Of a stretch of DNA of 64,000 nt, positions 16,278 through 23,721 are shown in pieces. Position 1 is the stretch's first letter. Each line of letters begins with the position of its first letter. The translations under genes were made by a program, and so were the position numbers. Origin of the DNA: Streptomyces sp. CB01201. Its GTDB lineage: Bacteria; Actinomycetota; Actinomycetes; Streptomycetales; Streptomycetaceae. Under the pieces are notes generated by a model. That model ran no database searches and had not been told where the DNA came from. It saw only the letters and a program-made list of their open reading frames with translations. The stretch lies in NCBI RefSeq assembly GCF_002803085.1, contig NZ_NNBJ01000017.1, positions 121,733-185,732 of the forward strand, given 5' to 3'.

Positions 16278-17696
16278 GTGTTTTCAGCCGTTCACGGGCC
16301 TACCGCCCGCAAGCGGGGTGCGCTGCGCCTCGCCACCGCCACTGCCGTCACGGGACTCGTCGCGGCCGGTGCGATAGCCGGCGCGGGCACGTCCTTCGCG
16401 GACGACAAGCCCGCCGCCTCGTCTTCGGGTGTGCATGCCACCCTGAAGAGCGCCTCCGTCACGGTGGGGGCCAAGATCGACGTCAACAACCACGGCAAGA
16501 AGACTGCGCCCGTCGGTGGACTGTTCGAGCTCAAGGTCGACAACGCGGGCGTCATCCAGACGTACTGCATCGACCTGAACCACGAGACCGTGGACAACGC
16601 CAGCTACAAGGAAGTGACCTGGGCGGAGTCCTCTCTCGCGAACAAGGCCGAGGCCGCCGGCAAGATCAACTGGATCCTCGACCACTCCTACCCGAAGGTG
16701 ACGCCGGACCAGTTGTCCAAGGCAATCGGCGGCAAGGACCTCACCAAGGACACGGCTGCCGCTGCCACCCAGGCCGCGATCTGGCACCTCTCCGACGACG
16801 TCGAGGCCGTCCCTCAGGACGCCGCGGCGGCGGAGCTGACCACGTATCTGCTCGCCAAGGCGGAGAACAAGCCGGAGCCGAAGGCTTCCCTGGGCTTCGA
16901 CAAGGACGCGGTCTCCGGCCGCCCGGGTAGCCAGGTCGGCCCCCTCACGGTCCAGACCAACGCCAAGAAGGTCGCCCTGGGGATCGCCCCGGGCGCGGCT
17001 GCCGGTGTGCAGCTCACCGACGTGAACGGCAAGGTCATCACCTCCGCCGTCAACGGCACCCAGGTCTACTTCAAGGTGCCCAAGGGCACCGCCGACGGTT
17101 CCGCCAAGGTCACCGCCAGCGCGCAGACCACGGTTCCGGTCGGCCGGGCCTTCGTCAGCGACGGCGAGATCCAGAGCCAGACCTTCATCCTGGCCAGCAC
17201 CAGCGTCGTGCCGGTCACCGCGGTGGCCACGGCCAAGTGGGCGGACCAGGGCGCTGCCCCGGCCGTCTCCGTGAAGAAGGACTGCGTCAAGGGCGGCCTC
17301 GACGTCTCGGTCAGCAACAAGGGCACGAAGGACTTCGACGTCGTCGTGCTCGGCAAGAAGCTGACGGTTCCCGCGAACTCCTCGCAGACGGTCTTCGTGC
17401 CGGTCGCGGAGGACGCGAAGTACGACTTCACCATCGCCGACCAGCACTTCTCCGGCGTCCTCGACTGCAAGACGGCCGGCACCGGTACGCCCACCCCGTC
17501 CTCGAAGCCCAGCCCCGCCTCGGCCGGTGGTACCTCGACCGGCGGCAGCTCGACCGGGACCAACGGCGGCACCAACCTCGCCGAGACCGGTAGCTCCAGC
17601 TCCACCCCGATGATCGCCGGCGCGGCGGTCGTCCTGGTGCTGCTCGGTGGCGGCGCCGTCTTCTTCCTCCGTAAGAAGAAGACCGCGGGCAACTGA
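16278..17696 (+). CDS. LAETG-anchored wall protein with Cys-Gln thioester domain
   Basis: This 472-aa exported protein has a signal peptide with hydrophobic core LATATAVTGLVAAGAIAGAG and cleavage near residue 38 (SFA-DD). A thioester domain follows: Cys in TYCIDL (about 97) and Gln in TQAAIW (about 165) match the Cys-Gln thioester of TQXA-type surface adhesins. Next come two beta-rich domains, a Thr/Ser/Pro/Gly linker (about 400-433), sorting signal LAETG (434-438), a hydrophobic helix and an RKKKTAGN tail. LAxTG is the signal preferred by class E sortases of Streptomyces. The protein should be peptidoglycan-linked and could bind a surface covalently. GTG 16278 is preceded by GAAGGGGAA. A perfect hairpin terminates it. 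Confidence 0.92.
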   Translation: MFSAVHGPTARKRGALRLATATAVTGLVAAGAIAGAGTSFADDKPAASSSGVHATLKSASVTVGAKIDVNNHGKKTAPVGGLFELKVDNAGVIQTYCIDLNHETVDNASYKEVTWAESSLANKAEAAGKINWILDHSYPKVTPDQLSKAIGGKDLTKDTAAAATQAAIWHLSDDVEAVPQDAAAAELTTYLLAKAENKPEPKASLGFDKDAVSGRPGSQVGPLTVQTNAKKVALGIAPGAAAGVQLTDVNGKVITSAVNGTQVYFKVPKGTADGSAKVTASAQTTVPVGRAFVSDGEIQSQTFILASTSVVPVTAVATAKWADQGAAPAVSVKKDCVKGGLDVSVSNKGTKDFDVVVLGKKLTVPANSSQTVFVPVAEDAKYDFTIADQHFSGVLDCKTAGTGTPTPSSKPSPASAGGTSTGGSSTGTNGGTNLAETGSSSSTPMIAGAAVVLVLLGGGAVFFLRKKKTAGN

Positions 17697-17739
17697 CCAG
17701 CAGCCCGGCAGTGCGGTGAGCTCCCACTGAGCTGACCCC

Positions 17740-17775
17740 GACGGCCCCGGTACGCGATCGCGTACCGGGGCCGTC
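17740..17775. terminator. Perfect 36-bp palindromic terminator
   Basis: GACGGCCCCGGTACGCGA and its exact reverse complement meet without spacer, giving an 18-bp stem 43 bp after the surface-protein stop. It has no U-tract. Confidence 0.85.
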
Positions 17776-17969
17776 TGCCGTCGAACAAGGGGGCCGTCGC
17801 CTACGGGGCCGTCCGCCGTCCTGCTGTGCGGCTTGCCCCGTGCCGGCTGCCGTGCGGGGAAATCGCGATCCCCGGCCACGGCCCGTTACCGTCCGACTAC
17901 CCAAGTCCACCCAAACGCCCAGGTCATGGGCCACCGGCCATACCCGTTTCCCCCGGGGGGTGGCCGTCA

Positions 17970-17984
17970 GGCAAGATGGGGTGT
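17970..17984 (+). repeat. attL core of the integrative element
   Basis: GGCAAGATGGGGTGT is identical to 30126-30140. Extending left to 17957 gives 25 of 28 matching bases. It lies about 90 bp outside the integrase stop, as expected for an att site. The left flank belongs to the chromosome. Confidence 0.8.
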
Positions 17985-18076
17985 TTTTGGCGAGTCCGAC
18001 CATGAAATGTGTCCCTGACCAGCAGCGGAACCGCTTGCCAAGGGCCGGTTTGGGGCCGTGGGCCGTCTGTGGGCCG
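17985..18076. other. Element left end between attL and int
   Basis: Non-coding 92 bp that should contain the integrase arm-binding sites of the left end. GGCCGT recurs several times from 18043 on. Confidence 0.5.
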
Positions 18077-18079
18077 TCA
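18061..18079 (+). repeat. Left arm-type repeat, putative integrase arm site
   Basis: GGCCGTCTGTGGGCCGTCA is exactly repeated in the same orientation at 29987-30005. It begins 77 bp inside attL and overlaps the last codons of int. Paired subterminal direct repeats of this kind are typical arm-binding sites of tyrosine recombinases. Confidence 0.6.
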
Positions 18080-19339
18080 GGCCGCTTCCGGGAGCCCCGG
18101 CAGGGTCCCGGGGTGGATGCGGTGGAAGACGGCCGACACAGCCTTGCGCGTCCGCTCCTCGCTGCTCGGCATCAAGTGCGTGTAGATCCGCAGTGTGAAG
18201 CCAGGGTCCGAGTGTCCCAGATAGATGCTCAGAGCCTTGATGCTCTCCCCACCGTCCAAGAGCATCGACGCGTAGAAGTGACGCAGAGCGTGCATGCCGT
18301 CGTCGGGTGCAGCGGCATAGCGCTTGCCTCGCTCCCTGGGTGGGATGACACCAGCGGACGCCAGGGCGGGCTTCCATACGGAGTCATCGAAGTAGCTGCG
18401 CCAGATGGCACGCCCCACGCCACTGGTGAAGACCAACTGCCGGGCGACCAAGGGGCCGTCCGGTGTCTTCCACGGCAGCTTCACCTCAACCGGCGGAAAC
18501 CGGCGCATGTGGTCACGGAAGGCGCCTGCTACCACGGGGCTGAGCGGCACGTCCCGCAGCTTGCCCCTCTTGGGCGGGGCGAACACAAGCGTTCCGCGTA
18601 CGCGCTTGACCTGCTGGCGCACGTACACCCATCCGGTCCCGAAACCGATGTTGTCCGCGTCCAGGCCCAACACTTCGCCCTGGCGCAGTCCGCAGCCGCC
18701 GGCCGCATCTACGGTGGCCGCGTACCGATCGGGTAGCCCGGCACGCACCGCGAGTACGCGAGACTCGGGCCACGGCTGAATCAGCCGGGGATCGGGGTCC
18801 GGGGCCTTGACCGACTGGGCATGGCACGGGTTCTTCTTGAGTACGCCGTCATCCACGGCCGCGTTGAACAGAGACGACACCGAGTCGTAGATGGCACGCC
18901 GGTAGGTGGCGTTCGGTACGGCGGACTGAAGAGCGCTCAGCCAGGTGCGCACGTGTTCAGGCTTGAACGACCCCATAGGGCGCTTACCCAGGTGGGGGAC
19001 CGCATGAAGCCGAATGCGCCGGTCGACAGCTTCCTGACTTCCCAGGTCGGTTGTCAGACCGCCGAGCCACTTCGCTGCGTACTCGCGGAACGTGACCTGT
19101 CCGGCCTTCGGGTCGATGTAGTCGCCCGTGTCCATGTCCGCCTGAATCTTCGTGAGCCACTTCTCAGCGCGCCCCTTCTGGCGGTCCGGGAAGCTCTTGG
19201 ACTGCTCGGTGCCATCGGGGCCGACGTACCGCGCGCGGTAACGCAGCCCGATGCCGTACCGGTCGCTCTTGATGCGGTGAGGCTTGCCGTCGGCGCCGAT
19301 GTCGGTCTTGTACCAGCGGTCTTGAATGTGGCCTGCCAC
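18077..19339 (-). CDS. int: Tyrosine site-specific integrase of the AICE
   Basis: This 420-aa tyrosine recombinase has an N-terminal AP2-like arm-binding region (residues 1-60: YRARYVGPDGTEQSKSFPDRQKGRAEKWL) and a SAM-like core-binding domain (TFREYAAKWL...). The catalytic domain holds Arg in GCGLRQGE (about 218), HALRHFYAS (about 348), LGHSD (about 375) and nucleophile Tyr in RIYTHLM (about 384). All catalytic residues are present. GTG 19339 has GAGGAG 7 bp upstream. It lies next to attL and 67 bp downstream of xis on the same strand, the usual xis-int pair. It should recombine the GGCAAGATGGGGTGT core. Confidence 0.95.
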   Translation of the reverse strand: MAGHIQDRWYKTDIGADGKPHRIKSDRYGIGLRYRARYVGPDGTEQSKSFPDRQKGRAEKWLTKIQADMDTGDYIDPKAGQVTFREYAAKWLGGLTTDLGSQEAVDRRIRLHAVPHLGKRPMGSFKPEHVRTWLSALQSAVPNATYRRAIYDSVSSLFNAAVDDGVLKKNPCHAQSVKAPDPDPRLIQPWPESRVLAVRAGLPDRYAATVDAAGGCGLRQGEVLGLDADNIGFGTGWVYVRQQVKRVRGTLVFAPPKRGKLRDVPLSPVVAGAFRDHMRRFPPVEVKLPWKTPDGPLVARQLVFTSGVGRAIWRSYFDDSVWKPALASAGVIPPRERGKRYAAAPDDGMHALRHFYASMLLDGGESIKALSIYLGHSDPGFTLRIYTHLMPSSEERTRKAVSAVFHRIHPGTLPGLPEAA

Positions 19340-19406
19340 TTCGGACTCCTCGGGAACGTGAGCAGGGACGCGACCGGTGGTCGCGTCCCTGCTGGGGCGG
19401 TGGGGT

Positions 19407-19640
19407 TCAGTCGTCGTGGTCGGAGCGGCTGTCGACCCAAGCGCGTACGGCGGCAGGGTCGTAGCGCACGTGCCGGCCGACTCGGAAGCCGGGCGGCCCT
19501 ATGCGCTTCTTGCGCCAGGTGTAGAGCGTTTCGACGCTCTCCAGGGCGAACAAGGCCACCAGGTCTTCAGGGGTGAGGTACCGGTCCGGGAGTCCGGCCC
19601 GCAGGGTGGCGCGCGGGTCGCTGGTCGTTGGCGTGGCCAT
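19407..19640 (-). CDS. xis: Excisionase-type HTH protein (Xis)
   Basis: This 77-aa protein reads YLTPEDLVALFALESVETLYTWRKKRIGPPGFRVGRHVRYDPAAVRAWVDSRS, a MerR-like winged helix as found in AICE excisionases (helix_turn_helix domain 17). It bends att DNA and directs Int toward excision. ATG 19640 has AAGGAG 9 bp upstream. It precedes int by 67 bp, and its upstream side faces the iteron region, so both could share control with replication. Confidence 0.9.
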   Translation of the reverse strand: MATPTTSDPRATLRAGLPDRYLTPEDLVALFALESVETLYTWRKKRIGPPGFRVGRHVRYDPAAVRAWVDSRSDHDD

Positions 19641-20064
19641 GCGGCAGGTCTCCTTGTCGTGGAGGCGGAACGGCTGGGTTGGTTCTCGGGCTTCGTGGCT
19701 GTGCTGTCCGAGGCGGGGATTTCTGCGTCATCGCGTCATCCGCGTCATCTGAGCCGTTGACGTGCGGTTTTGGGTGACGCAGGGGTTCGGGGTCTGCGTC
19801 ACCGGTGACGCAGCCGTCCGTCATCGGGTGACGCACCGATGACGCAGGTGACGCACGATGACGCAGGATTCGGCGGTCTGCGTCACCGCTGTTGTGGCAG
19901 GTCAGGGGCCGTCTGGCGTGCCGTGGTGACGCGGGTGACGCAGAGCTTCCCTTCTTAGGAAAAAAGAGGGGGTGGTTTCTGTGGTGGTGCGGTGCTGCTT
20001 CGAGCGTGGATGCGGGGCCGCTTCGCGGCGCGACCCTTGCCGAGCGGCTGGCGCCGCCGGAACG
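19641..20064. other. Non-coding origin-like region
   Basis: No gene is seen. The region holds the TGACGCA iteron cluster and a short A-rich run TTAGGAAAAAAGAG (about 19955-19968), the most AT-rich patch of the element. Together they look like a replication origin placed between xis and the replication genes. Confidence 0.6.
19724..19942. repeat. Iteron cluster: about 13 copies of TGACGC(A) in both orientations
   Basis: Copies of GTGACGCA, GATGACGCA or the reverse TGCGTCAC occur near 19724, 19733, 19742, 19774, 19794, 19805, 19828, 19840, 19848, 19859, 19879, 19926 and 19935. Several are spaced 10-11 bp (for example 19828, 19840, 19848, 19859), as expected for a protein binding one helical face. 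No spacer/repeat regularity of a CRISPR array is present. Confidence 0.8.
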
Positions 20065-20100
20065 GCAAGAGGAGCACCCGGCGAGGCGTGCTCCTCTTGC
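20065..20100 (-). terminator. Terminator after the replication operon
   Basis: GCAAGAGGAGCAC pairs perfectly with GTGCTCCTCTTGC around a 10-nt loop, 25 bp after the helicase stop on the minus strand. Confidence 0.8.
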
Positions 20101-20124
20101 TTGTCCGCCCGACGGGGCCGCAGG

Positions 20125-21600
20125 TTAGAACGCCGCTTGCTGCTCAGGTGGCGGGGGCGGGGCCTGGCGGGCCATCTCGATGTAGCGGGCGGTCTTGCTG
20201 CGGCCCCAGTCCACGAGGACGCCTCGTGCGGCCAGGGTGGGCTGTAGGCGTTTGAGGCGGTCTGAGAGCACCTTGCCGGTGGTCGGCCAGCCTTTGGGCA
20301 GGGGGCGGCATTCCTCCCCGCTGTAGAGGCCGGTGAGGGCGTGCAGCCACTCGGCCGACGTCATCCGTTGCTCGGTGCCCGGGTCTAGGTCGGCGGCGTG
20401 CTTGAGGACGGTCTGCGCGAGGAGGTCCCCTTCGATGACGTCGTCGTTCAGGTCGTCCAGGCTGGCCCGGTAGGCGTCGAGGGTGCCGAGCCCGGCCACC
20501 GCGTCGAACTGGGCGCACAGGTGGGCGAAGTCGGCCATGCGCAGGTCGGTCGGGGTGACCGCGTCGGCGGCCCGCACCTTGACCGCCAGGTCGAGGAGCG
20601 ACCCGAGGACGATGGGTAGTGCTTCGGCGTAGTCGGCCCAGAGTTCGGCTTCGGTGCGCCGTACCCGGGGCCGCTCCAGCCGCAACGGCAACAGCCGCTC
20701 AGCGAGGTCGGGGCGGATGACGCCGACGTCGATGCCGGTCAACAGAAGCGGCCGGCGGTAGCGGGAGCGGTAGACGTCCCCGTCACTGAACAACGCGCGC
20801 TTGATGCTCTCGGCTCCGGTGACGATGCAGCACATCAGGTCCGAGAGGTCCGGAGGGAGGTGGGAGAGATTGTCGAGGGCGGTGACCCATCCGGCGGCCA
20901 CGGCCGTGATCAGGTTCTCCTCATCCTTCGGCGCGCGCCGAAGGTCCCCGGTCATCCCTTCGAGGATGCGGACCAGCATCCGCCCGCCGGTCGACTTCCC
21001 GGCGCCCTGGGGGCCGGTGAGGAAGGGGGCGGGGACGGGCACGGAGGGTTCCAGGCAGCCGAGGAGCCAGGCGATGGCCAGGCACTCGGTGGCGGGGCCG
21101 GCGAAGTTGCACAGGCCCAACAGGAGGTCGATGCCCTTGCCGTCCGTGTCCGTCGCGGGGAGGGGGAGTTCGCCGGTGAGCTGGGTGCGCCGCCAGCACA
21201 CCTCACGCGGGTCGGGAACGAGGATCTCCCACCCGGTGGGGTGGATGCGGACGGACTGGCCGTCGTCGCGGCCCAGGTCCAGCCACGTCGCCCCGTCGAA
21301 CCCGGGGGCCACGCGGATGTGCGTGGGCTGAACGTCTTCCGCGAGTGCGAGTGCTTCGATCAAGTCCAAGGCCTCCTTCATGGCGGTGCCGTTGAACACG
21401 CCGTGCCCGTCGCGGAACAGGTCGACCATGAGTTCTTGGCGGTGGCTGCCGGTCGTGCCCTGGGATCGGATCGGCCGGGCGACGGGGTGGCCGTTGCGCT
21501 GCGCGTACACGGTGCCTTCGGTGGTGCGGAAGTACCGGAAGTGCGCTTGCGCGTATTCGGTGATGACCTTCCGCGCGGGGTCCTTCTCGTCCTCAGGCAT
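20125..21600 (-). CDS. AICE replication helicase-like ATPase
   Basis: This 491-aa protein opens with a region like plasmid/phage replication proteins (KVITEYAQAHFRYFRTTEGTVYAQRNGHPVARPI). A P-loop ATPase follows: Walker A LTGPQGAGKST (about 193), acidic pair in KDEENLITAV, sensor-like TGAESIKRALF, and TGIDVGVIRPDLAERLLPL with an Arg finger candidate. It is related to the SF3/D5-like helicases that accompany prim-pol proteins. It starts 3 bp after the prim-pol stop, so the two act together, probably unwinding and priming the element at the adjacent iterons. The C-terminal 100 residues (GWPTTGKVLSDRLKRLQPTL) form a winged-helix-like tail. The function is inferred. Confidence 0.8.
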   Translation of the reverse strand: MPEDEKDPARKVITEYAQAHFRYFRTTEGTVYAQRNGHPVARPIRSQGTTGSHRQELMVDLFRDGHGVFNGTAMKEALDLIEALALAEDVQPTHIRVAPGFDGATWLDLGRDDGQSVRIHPTGWEILVPDPREVCWRRTQLTGELPLPATDTDGKGIDLLLGLCNFAGPATECLAIAWLLGCLEPSVPVPAPFLTGPQGAGKSTGGRMLVRILEGMTGDLRRAPKDEENLITAVAAGWVTALDNLSHLPPDLSDLMCCIVTGAESIKRALFSDGDVYRSRYRRPLLLTGIDVGVIRPDLAERLLPLRLERPRVRRTEAELWADYAEALPIVLGSLLDLAVKVRAADAVTPTDLRMADFAHLCAQFDAVAGLGTLDAYRASLDDLNDDVIEGDLLAQTVLKHAADLDPGTEQRMTSAEWLHALTGLYSGEECRPLPKGWPTTGKVLSDRLKRLQPTLAARGVLVDWGRSKTARYIEMARQAPPPPPEQQAAF

Positions 21601-21603
21601 GGT

Positions 21604-22494
21604 TCACATCCCCAGGGCGGTGCGGGCGTTGGACCACGCGTCCGCGCAGTGCCGGGCGGACTCGCCCCGGGCCTGCGCGGCGGCGAACAAGCGGGCGGCG
21701 TGTGCGTCGGTGAGGCAGCCGCACCGGCCGTGCGTGGACAGCACCGCCAGGAAGGTGCGGTACACCGTCGCGTGCACCGCGCTCCGAGCCTCGGTGATCC
21801 GCTGCTCCGCCATCGCGATGCCGCGTTCCAGGTAGGCGGGCGTGCGGTGCGGGCACTCCCCGCCCCCGGCCAGTGCGGCCACGGTGACGACGGACGGGCG
21901 CCGGGCCGGGGACGGCTTCCCGACCAGCGCGCGCACGGCGTCCGGCAGGGCGGTGAGGGTGCCGGTGCCGTGGCCGCGCCAACGGGCGTAGGCCATGGTC
22001 GACTTGATGTCGACACCGGCCCGGACGCCGTTCACGGACCGCATGGTGCCCTGATAGACCCAGTGCTCCCCGCGCGTCGTGGGCAGAGTGCGGGTGGGCG
22101 GCAGGCTTTCGCGGGCCCATGTCACGGCGGCTGGCGTATCGAGATCGACCACCGTGAGCCCGGCGCCGCCGGGGTGGTAGCCGATGCCTACCGCTCGGTG
22201 CCACGCTCGCACCCAAGTCGGGGAGTTGATGACGCCGGGGTCGGTGGTCGCGGCGGCCCAGGCGTGGCACACGTCCGGGCAGGCACAGGGTCCGGCGTTC
22301 TTCATGTTCGGACGCCCACCGCACGCGTTGTTGGCGCAGGTAGGGCAGTTGCCGAACGGGACTTTGCCCCGGCGCAGGGGCAGCACCGGCAGGCCCGCAC
22401 GGGCCAGGTCCAGCGCGCTGGTCAGGAGATCGCTCACGGCAGCGAGAGGCGGGGGCGGGGTGCCCTCTCGCCGGATGTCGGTGGGTTGCGTCAT
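21604..22494 (-). CDS. Bifunctional DNA primase/polymerase (prim-pol, AEP superfamily)
   Basis: This 296-aa protein has an archaeo-eukaryotic primase fold: ALDLARAGLPVLPLRRGKVPFGNCPTC, a zinc-binding Cys cluster (CPTCANNAC...CACPDVC) and the metal-binding motif GLTVVDLDTP (about residue 120, DxD). GEHWVYQG and VDIKSTMAYARWRGHGTG carry the conserved His and basic residues. It should synthesise primers at the element origin. ATG 22494 is chosen for GGAGGT 9 bp upstream; the open frame extends further but without a ribosome site. With the adjoining helicase it replaces the RepSA-type initiator known from pSAM2. Confidence 0.88.
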   Translation of the reverse strand: MTQPTDIRREGTPPPPLAAVSDLLTSALDLARAGLPVLPLRRGKVPFGNCPTCANNACGGRPNMKNAGPCACPDVCHAWAAATTDPGVINSPTWVRAWHRAVGIGYHPGGAGLTVVDLDTPAAVTWARESLPPTRTLPTTRGEHWVYQGTMRSVNGVRAGVDIKSTMAYARWRGHGTGTLTALPDAVRALVGKPSPARRPSVVTVAALAGGGECPHRTPAYLERGIAMAEQRITEARSAVHATVYRTFLAVLSTHGRCGCLTDAHAARLFAAAQARGESARHCADAWSNARTALGM

Positions 22495-22536
22495 GCTGGG
22501 GTACCTCCACTGTTCAGTTGAGCTGTGCAGGTGGAC

Positions 22537-22579
22537 AAGGGCGGCCCCGCGACTTTGGCGAGACGAGGGGGCCGCCCTT
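22537..22579 (-). terminator. Terminator hairpin inside the AICE
   Basis: AAGGGCGGCCCC (22537-22548) pairs perfectly with GGGGCCGCCCTT (22568-22579). It separates the small zinc-ribbon gene from prim-pol on the minus strand, so the latter probably has its own promoter or attenuated read-through. Confidence 0.75.
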
Positions 22580-22586
22580 GGCGTAG

Positions 22587-22859
22587 CTAGAACGGGGGTT
22601 CGTCGCTCCAGGGGTCGCGCTGCTCGGGGCGTCGGCGCAGGAGGCGGGGCAGGCGCGGGAGCGATAGCAGGGTCAAGCGCCATTCGGTCCAGCAGGGGCA
22701 GGGGTACCAGTCGGTGCCGGCGTATTCGCCTTCGTGGTCGCCGTAGTCGCACCCGATACCGCCGTCGCCCTCACAGTCGGGGCAGTCGGGGCGGGGGGTG
22801 TCGGTCAGGATCAGCGTCCGGCGGGACCAGCCGGTGAGCTGTAGGCGGAGTCGGAGCAC
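22587..22859 (-). CDS. Small Cys-rich AICE protein, hypothetical
   Basis: This 90-aa protein has a basic N-terminus (MLRLRLQLTGWSRRTL), a central CPDCEGDGGIGCDYGDHEGEYAGTD segment and CPCWTEW. These make up two Cys pairs that could bind zinc, followed by a leucine/arginine-rich stretch (LLSLPRLPRLLRRRPEQ). The CxxCxGxG pattern resembles DnaJ-type zinc modules. Such small proteins are frequent between traB and the replication genes of AICEs and have no known job. It precedes a hairpin terminator and lies 20 bp downstream of the next small gene. Confidence 0.75.
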   Translation of the reverse strand: MLRLRLQLTGWSRRTLILTDTPRPDCPDCEGDGGIGCDYGDHEGEYAGTDWYPCPCWTEWRLTLLSLPRLPRLLRRRPEQRDPWSDEPPF

Positions 22860-22879
22860 GGGGCTGCCTTTCGACGGTG

Positions 22880-23038
22880 TCAGGAGGCGCGGACTCGGGG
22901 GCGGTTGCGGGTGGTGTCGGGGTATTCGCTGCTACGCGGGGCGGTGTTGGGCCGGGACCCCATGTAGGCGATTCCGCCCGGGGTGGTGGAGGCCATGCCG
23001 GGGTAGCGCCTGGGTGGTCTGGCCGGTGTGTGAGCCAC
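22880..23038 (-). CDS. Small basic AICE protein (52 aa), hypothetical
   Basis: GTG 23038 has AAGGGGAA 7 bp upstream and opens a 52-codon frame: VAHTPARPPRRYPGMASTTP, then GGIAYMGSRPNTAPRSSEYP and a tail rich in Arg. It is Pro/Arg/Ser-rich with no membrane segment. It fits tightly between two co-directed genes (20 and 22 bp gaps), as in the small-gene tract of other AICEs, and would be missed by a length cut-off. Function unknown. Confidence 0.65.
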   Translation of the reverse strand: MAHTPARPPRRYPGMASTTPGGIAYMGSRPNTAPRSSEYPDTTRNRPRVRAS

Positions 23039-23060
23039 GGGGGTTCCCCTTCCTGCCTGG

Positions 23061-23516
23061 TCAGCCGTGGAAGCGGTTGCGCTTGAAGATCGCTTTGCGG
23101 ATGTTGACGACGGTGCCGCCGTCCCCGTGGCGGGGGCCCAGGACTTGGGCCGCGATCCAGCCGCCGAAGATCACGGCCGCGAGGATGATGAGCTGGTGGA
23201 TCAGGGCCGCCATGGCGGCGATGAACGTGGTCAGGACAAGCAGCCCGCCGCACGCGGCGGCGAACCCGATTCCCCCGAGCGCGACGTTCACGGCGGTGCG
23301 GGACACGGCCGGTTTGGCGGTGACGGGTTCGGGCTTGGCCGCGTCGATGGCGTAGCCGGTGACGACGCGTCCGTCGGGCAGGACGATGCTCGCCACGGTC
23401 GGCACGGTGCCCGGCTGGTGGGGCGTGAGCGGTGCGGGAACGGACGGTATCGGGGCGGGATAGTGGACTTCCACGGCCCGTTCTATGGGCGCGTGCCGGG
23501 CCTGTTGGGGGAACAT
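23061..23516 (-). CDS. Spd-like small membrane protein of the AICE
   Basis: This 151-aa protein has a Pro-rich N-terminal 50 residues and a short beta segment (VASIVLPDGRVVTGYAID). Two adjacent TM helices follow (about 75-120: ALGGIGFAAACGGLLVLTTF, LIHQLIILAAVIFGGWIAAQVL), then a basic tail (NIRKAIFKRNRF). The layout matches Spd-type intramycelial spread proteins encoded downstream of traB. GGAAGGGATTCC precedes ATG 23516. Assignment is by context and topology. Confidence 0.7.
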   Translation of the reverse strand: MFPQQARHAPIERAVEVHYPAPIPSVPAPLTPHQPGTVPTVASIVLPDGRVVTGYAIDAAKPEPVTAKPAVSRTAVNVALGGIGFAAACGGLLVLTTFIAAMAALIHQLIILAAVIFGGWIAAQVLGPRHGDGGTVVNIRKAIFKRNRFHG

Positions 23517-23653
23517 GCGGAATCCCTTCCGGAGATGGGCAGGGAGGCAGAGACACCCCCTGCCGGGAGCGTGGTGGAGGGGGTTTCGGGGGTGCTGACC
23601 TGCGCGGCTCCCTGACTCCCTGACAGATCATTTGCGCAGGTGAGAGGGAGGGA

Positions 23654-23703
23654 GGCGGGTCAGGGAGGGGGGTAGGGAGTTCTCCCTGACTCCCTGACCC
23701 GCC
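23654..23703 (-). terminator. Hairpin after traB with CTCCCTGA repeats
   Basis: GGCGGGTCAGGGAG (23654-23667) pairs perfectly with CTCCCTGACCCGCC (23690-23703). CTCCCTGA(C) recurs at least five times between 23607 and 23720, inside and beside the hairpin. It lies 19 bp after the traB stop and could be a terminator, a protein-binding repeat set, or both. Confidence 0.65.
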
Positions 23704-23721
23704 GGGGCTTCGCTCCCTGAT

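Noticed and set aside
19724..19942. CRISPR array
   Set aside because: Repeats are only 7-8 bp, occur in both orientations and have no constant spacer length; no cas genes are present.
22771..23631. 286-aa minus-strand frame across several small AICE genes
   Set aside because: Pro/Arg-rich shadow that conflicts with three small genes having good ribosome sites.
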